A DNA stretch of 64,000 bases from Dreissena polymorpha (lineage: Eukaryota; Mollusca; Bivalvia; Myida; Dreissenidae). Every line of letters starts with the position of its first letter. The stretch's first letter is position 1. The translations under genes and the position numbers were made by a program. Positions 62,384 to 64,000 of this stretch are shown here, one piece after another. The stretch covers positions 37,077,712 to 37,141,711 of the forward strand of contig NC_068365.1 in NCBI RefSeq assembly GCF_020536995.1, in the 5' to 3' direction. Under the pieces are notes generated by a model that saw only the letters and a list, made by a program, of their open reading frames with translations, had not been told where the DNA came from and searched no databases.

Positions 62384-62887
62384 TTTCTTTAGCTAGCCTT
62401 TATCCATCTCTTACACTTCTCAACATCTTTTTTCGGCTTTGGAAACGAAATAAATTCAATGTCACCAACTAATCTGTCCGGATATCGATTGTCCGAATTA
62501 CATAATCCCCATTGACACCGTTTAACCATTTTTAAATCGTTTTGTTTTAAGAGGAAAACAAAAGAAACTCGTTGGAATAAAAGTGAACCTAAACATGTAG
62601 CTTGTCTAGAAAATGGCGGACAGGTCGTTGCTAACGAGTGCGCCCGATTTATCGATCGCTGATTGGTGGATCAATTCTAGTGGGCGGAGCGATCATAGAT
62701 AAGGCGTCATGTCAATTACACGAATTGTTGACAATGTGATTGACATTTTAGTGACAGGCATCTAGTACTTTGACCTGCTCAGCATCCGCACACCTCTTTG
62801 TAATGTATTGTTTGGTATTTATATTTTAAAAACAAAATGGTATTATTTTTCTACGGAAAATAAAGCGAGAATTATGTTACAATATTA

Positions 62888-63381
62888 TAAAGGGACCTTT
62901 TAACAGTCCTTTGAATGTATTGAAGTTTGTCATTAAATGCTTTGTATTGATAATTGTGAACAATGTTTCTAAAATCTTAAGTAAATAAACGAATAATATT
63001 TAATAATGAAAAAAGTAACCCTCAACTGGACTCGAACCACTGACCCCTGGAGTAAAAGTCTATCGCTTAGACCACTCGGCCATCCGTGCTCATGCAATGA
63101 GTCATGTATTTTATTCTTTATATAAGCAATCCTCCTAGCGTCACAAAATATTACCACAACAACAGAAAGCTCCACATTATTCAATCGGTTCACGTTGCAA
63201 CGCTTTATAATTTTCAGGTTTTTAAATCGTCAAAAGATGCATATAATGGCTATATTATACCATGATAACTGTTCAGTATTACTGTTTCCTCACAAATATC
63301 ATAACTAAAACGAAAATTTGCGAATCTGAAACAACTTTTTTCAATTTTGTCAATTTACCAAAACGTGAAAAGATCCCTTTA
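62888..63381 (-). mobile_element. TIR-ended element carrying a tRNA-like unit
   Basis: The ends TAAAGGGACCTTTTAAC (62888) and the complement of GTGAAAAGATCCCTTTA (63365-63381) form short inverted termini over a 494-bp unit. The inside carries a minus-strand tRNA-like sequence. The outer arms are AT-rich and non-coding; the open frame across the unit is incidental. The unit could be a tRNA-derived SINE captured within a MITE, or a composite SINE. Confidence 0.55.
63015..63091 (-). tRNA. tRNA-like sequence with Pol III A and B boxes (probably SINE head)
   Basis: On the minus strand GCACGGATGGCCGAGTGGTC contains a perfect A box (TGGCCGAGTGG), and GGTTCGAGTCC is a perfect B box. A T-run follows immediately downstream, as in Pol III terminators. 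The anticodon loop CTTTTAC would read TTT. The 3' acceptor strand does not pair with GCACGGA, and the anticodon and T stems have mismatches. A functional tRNA is therefore unlikely, and a tRNA-derived SINE head or a decayed tRNA copy fits better. Confidence 0.6.
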
Positions 63382-63445
63382 AACAAACTACTTACTGATT
63401 AACAGCACTGAGTGACAATTCTACACTATATTAAGCCGTACGGCT

Positions 63446-63580
63446 AGACAATCCCCATAGGAAAGGCTATACGTACAGAGCCGTGTAACTAGCCAATACA
63501 GGCTAGCCGTACGGGGCGGTATGACTAGCCAATACAGGCTAGCCGTACGAGGCCGTACGGCTAGCCACTGCCTGCAAATG
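63446..63580. repeat. 36-bp palindromic minisatellite
   Basis: AGCCAATACAGGCTAGCCGT recurs with a 36-bp period (63491, 63527; a partial unit at 63563). Each unit contains the self-complementary GGCTAGCC and the palindrome CGTACG nearby. Three to four units. Confidence 0.8.
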
Positions 63581-64000
63581 AGGTATACGATGTTATTTAA
63601 GGTTAAGTTTAAGATGTTAGAGATAATAAAATTATATGTTACATGTAGAAAACGTACAAACAAAACATGACACTGTTGTAACATTGGGCTTAGGTAGAGC
63701 TATTGTTACCAATCCCGCAGTAAAATTCATTTGTTGTTAATGGTTTAAAACTACCTAATGTTCAATATTGTAAATCTTATGAAGATAAAATTATTTCAAT
63801 ACATGTATATTGATACGATGTGTAACTATGATCATGCAATGTTCGCACTCATTACTTTACGATAGTAACGTGCCAATAGAGCTATGCGTAGCCAAGTCGG
63901 TCGTGTTTGTTTTGACTTGGTAAACTGGGGTTTGTCGTGTATTTGATGAGCGTTTTTATCAAGCAACCGATTTGCTTAAAATTTTGTATTAAAACTTTGG
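63581..64000. other. AT-rich end of window, no gene seen
   Basis: Nothing supported. The last 150 bases have a higher GC content (GAGCTATGCGTAGCCAAGTC), but no exon could be assigned. Confidence 0.4.

Larger units (their letters stand above)
58071..62719. mobile_element. 4.65-kb TIR element enclosing a second inverted-repeat element
   Basis: Terminal inverted repeats of about 42 bp: 58073-58112 (TAATTGACATGACGCCTTAT, then GATCGCTCCGCCCACT) and the complement at 62677-62717. They match at all but a couple of positions. Weaker inverted similarity continues inside (TAGACAAGCTA in both arms; AAAGTCAACCAGA near 59749 mirrored near 62310). The left arm is about 2.3 kb and contains a diverged tandem duplication with a shift of about 400 bp (58300-58720 against 58740-59060). 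The right arm is only 570 bp. A separate inverted-repeat unit with a gene occupies 60342-62149. No clear target-site duplication. No transposase is recognised. Confidence 0.55.

Noticed and set aside
63015-63091. Functional nuclear tRNA gene
   Set aside because: The acceptor strands do not pair, and stem mismatches are present, although both promoter boxes are perfect.
62969-63193. 74-residue minus-strand frame
   Set aside because: It runs across the tRNA-like unit and its AT-rich flank; the Pol III boxes explain the sequence better.

Overview
The window looks like nuclear DNA of a bivalve mollusc, most likely a dreissenid (zebra or quagga mussel) or close relative. It is AT-rich and intron-bearing, and repeats fill much of it. 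The repeat families (AGGTCAAAGGTCAAGGTCAC satellites, AGCCTGTGCAG palindromic repeats, TATGCCCCC-ended repeats) and a B-box/beta-propeller TRIM-like gene are ones I associate with Dreissena. The species is inferred from memory of these families, not from a search.

The one clearly recognisable host gene is a three-exon TRIM-like gene on the + strand (24.4-40.05 kb). Exon 1 carries two B-boxes; exon 2 a coiled-coil region and the start of a beta-propeller; exon 3 the rest of the propeller. Splice phases agree at both junctions, but exon 1 holds an apparent 4-nt insertion. Intron 1 is 12 kb and holds a 4.3-kb terminal-inverted-repeat (TIR) element plus several small MITEs. A second, unidentified and apparently decaying multi-exon gene may lie at 40.7-52 kb, interleaved with a 59-bp minisatellite, a 27-copy 53-bp satellite and a recent 850-bp tandem duplication that copies one of its exons.

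The rest is mobile and repetitive. 1.9-6.3 kb: a 4.4-kb TIR element with two mirrored layers of short-motif clusters and a candidate minus-strand spliced gene. 7.4-8.9 and 18.5-19.1 kb: 5'-truncated LINEs. 9.7-9.9 kb: a hAT-like transposase remnant. 10.2-13.6 kb: a fossil Ty3/Gypsy element. 14.4-16.2 kb: a non-autonomous hAT-like element. 30.5-34.7 kb: a TIR element with (AAGTGTATT)-type subterminal repeats, whose insertion site can be checked against related empty copies nearby. 58.1-62.7 kb: a 4.65-kb TIR element enclosing a second inverted-repeat element (60.3-62.1 kb) that carries a compact, promoter-equipped spliced gene for a 98-residue protein I do not recognise. 62.9-63.4 kb: an element with short TIRs and a tRNA-like Pol III promoter inside.

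The most original signals are the nested 58-62.7 kb element with its unknown gene, the mirrored subterminal architecture shared by unrelated elements, perfect estrogen-response-element palindromes in two satellite families, and the tRNA-like unit inside a TIR element.
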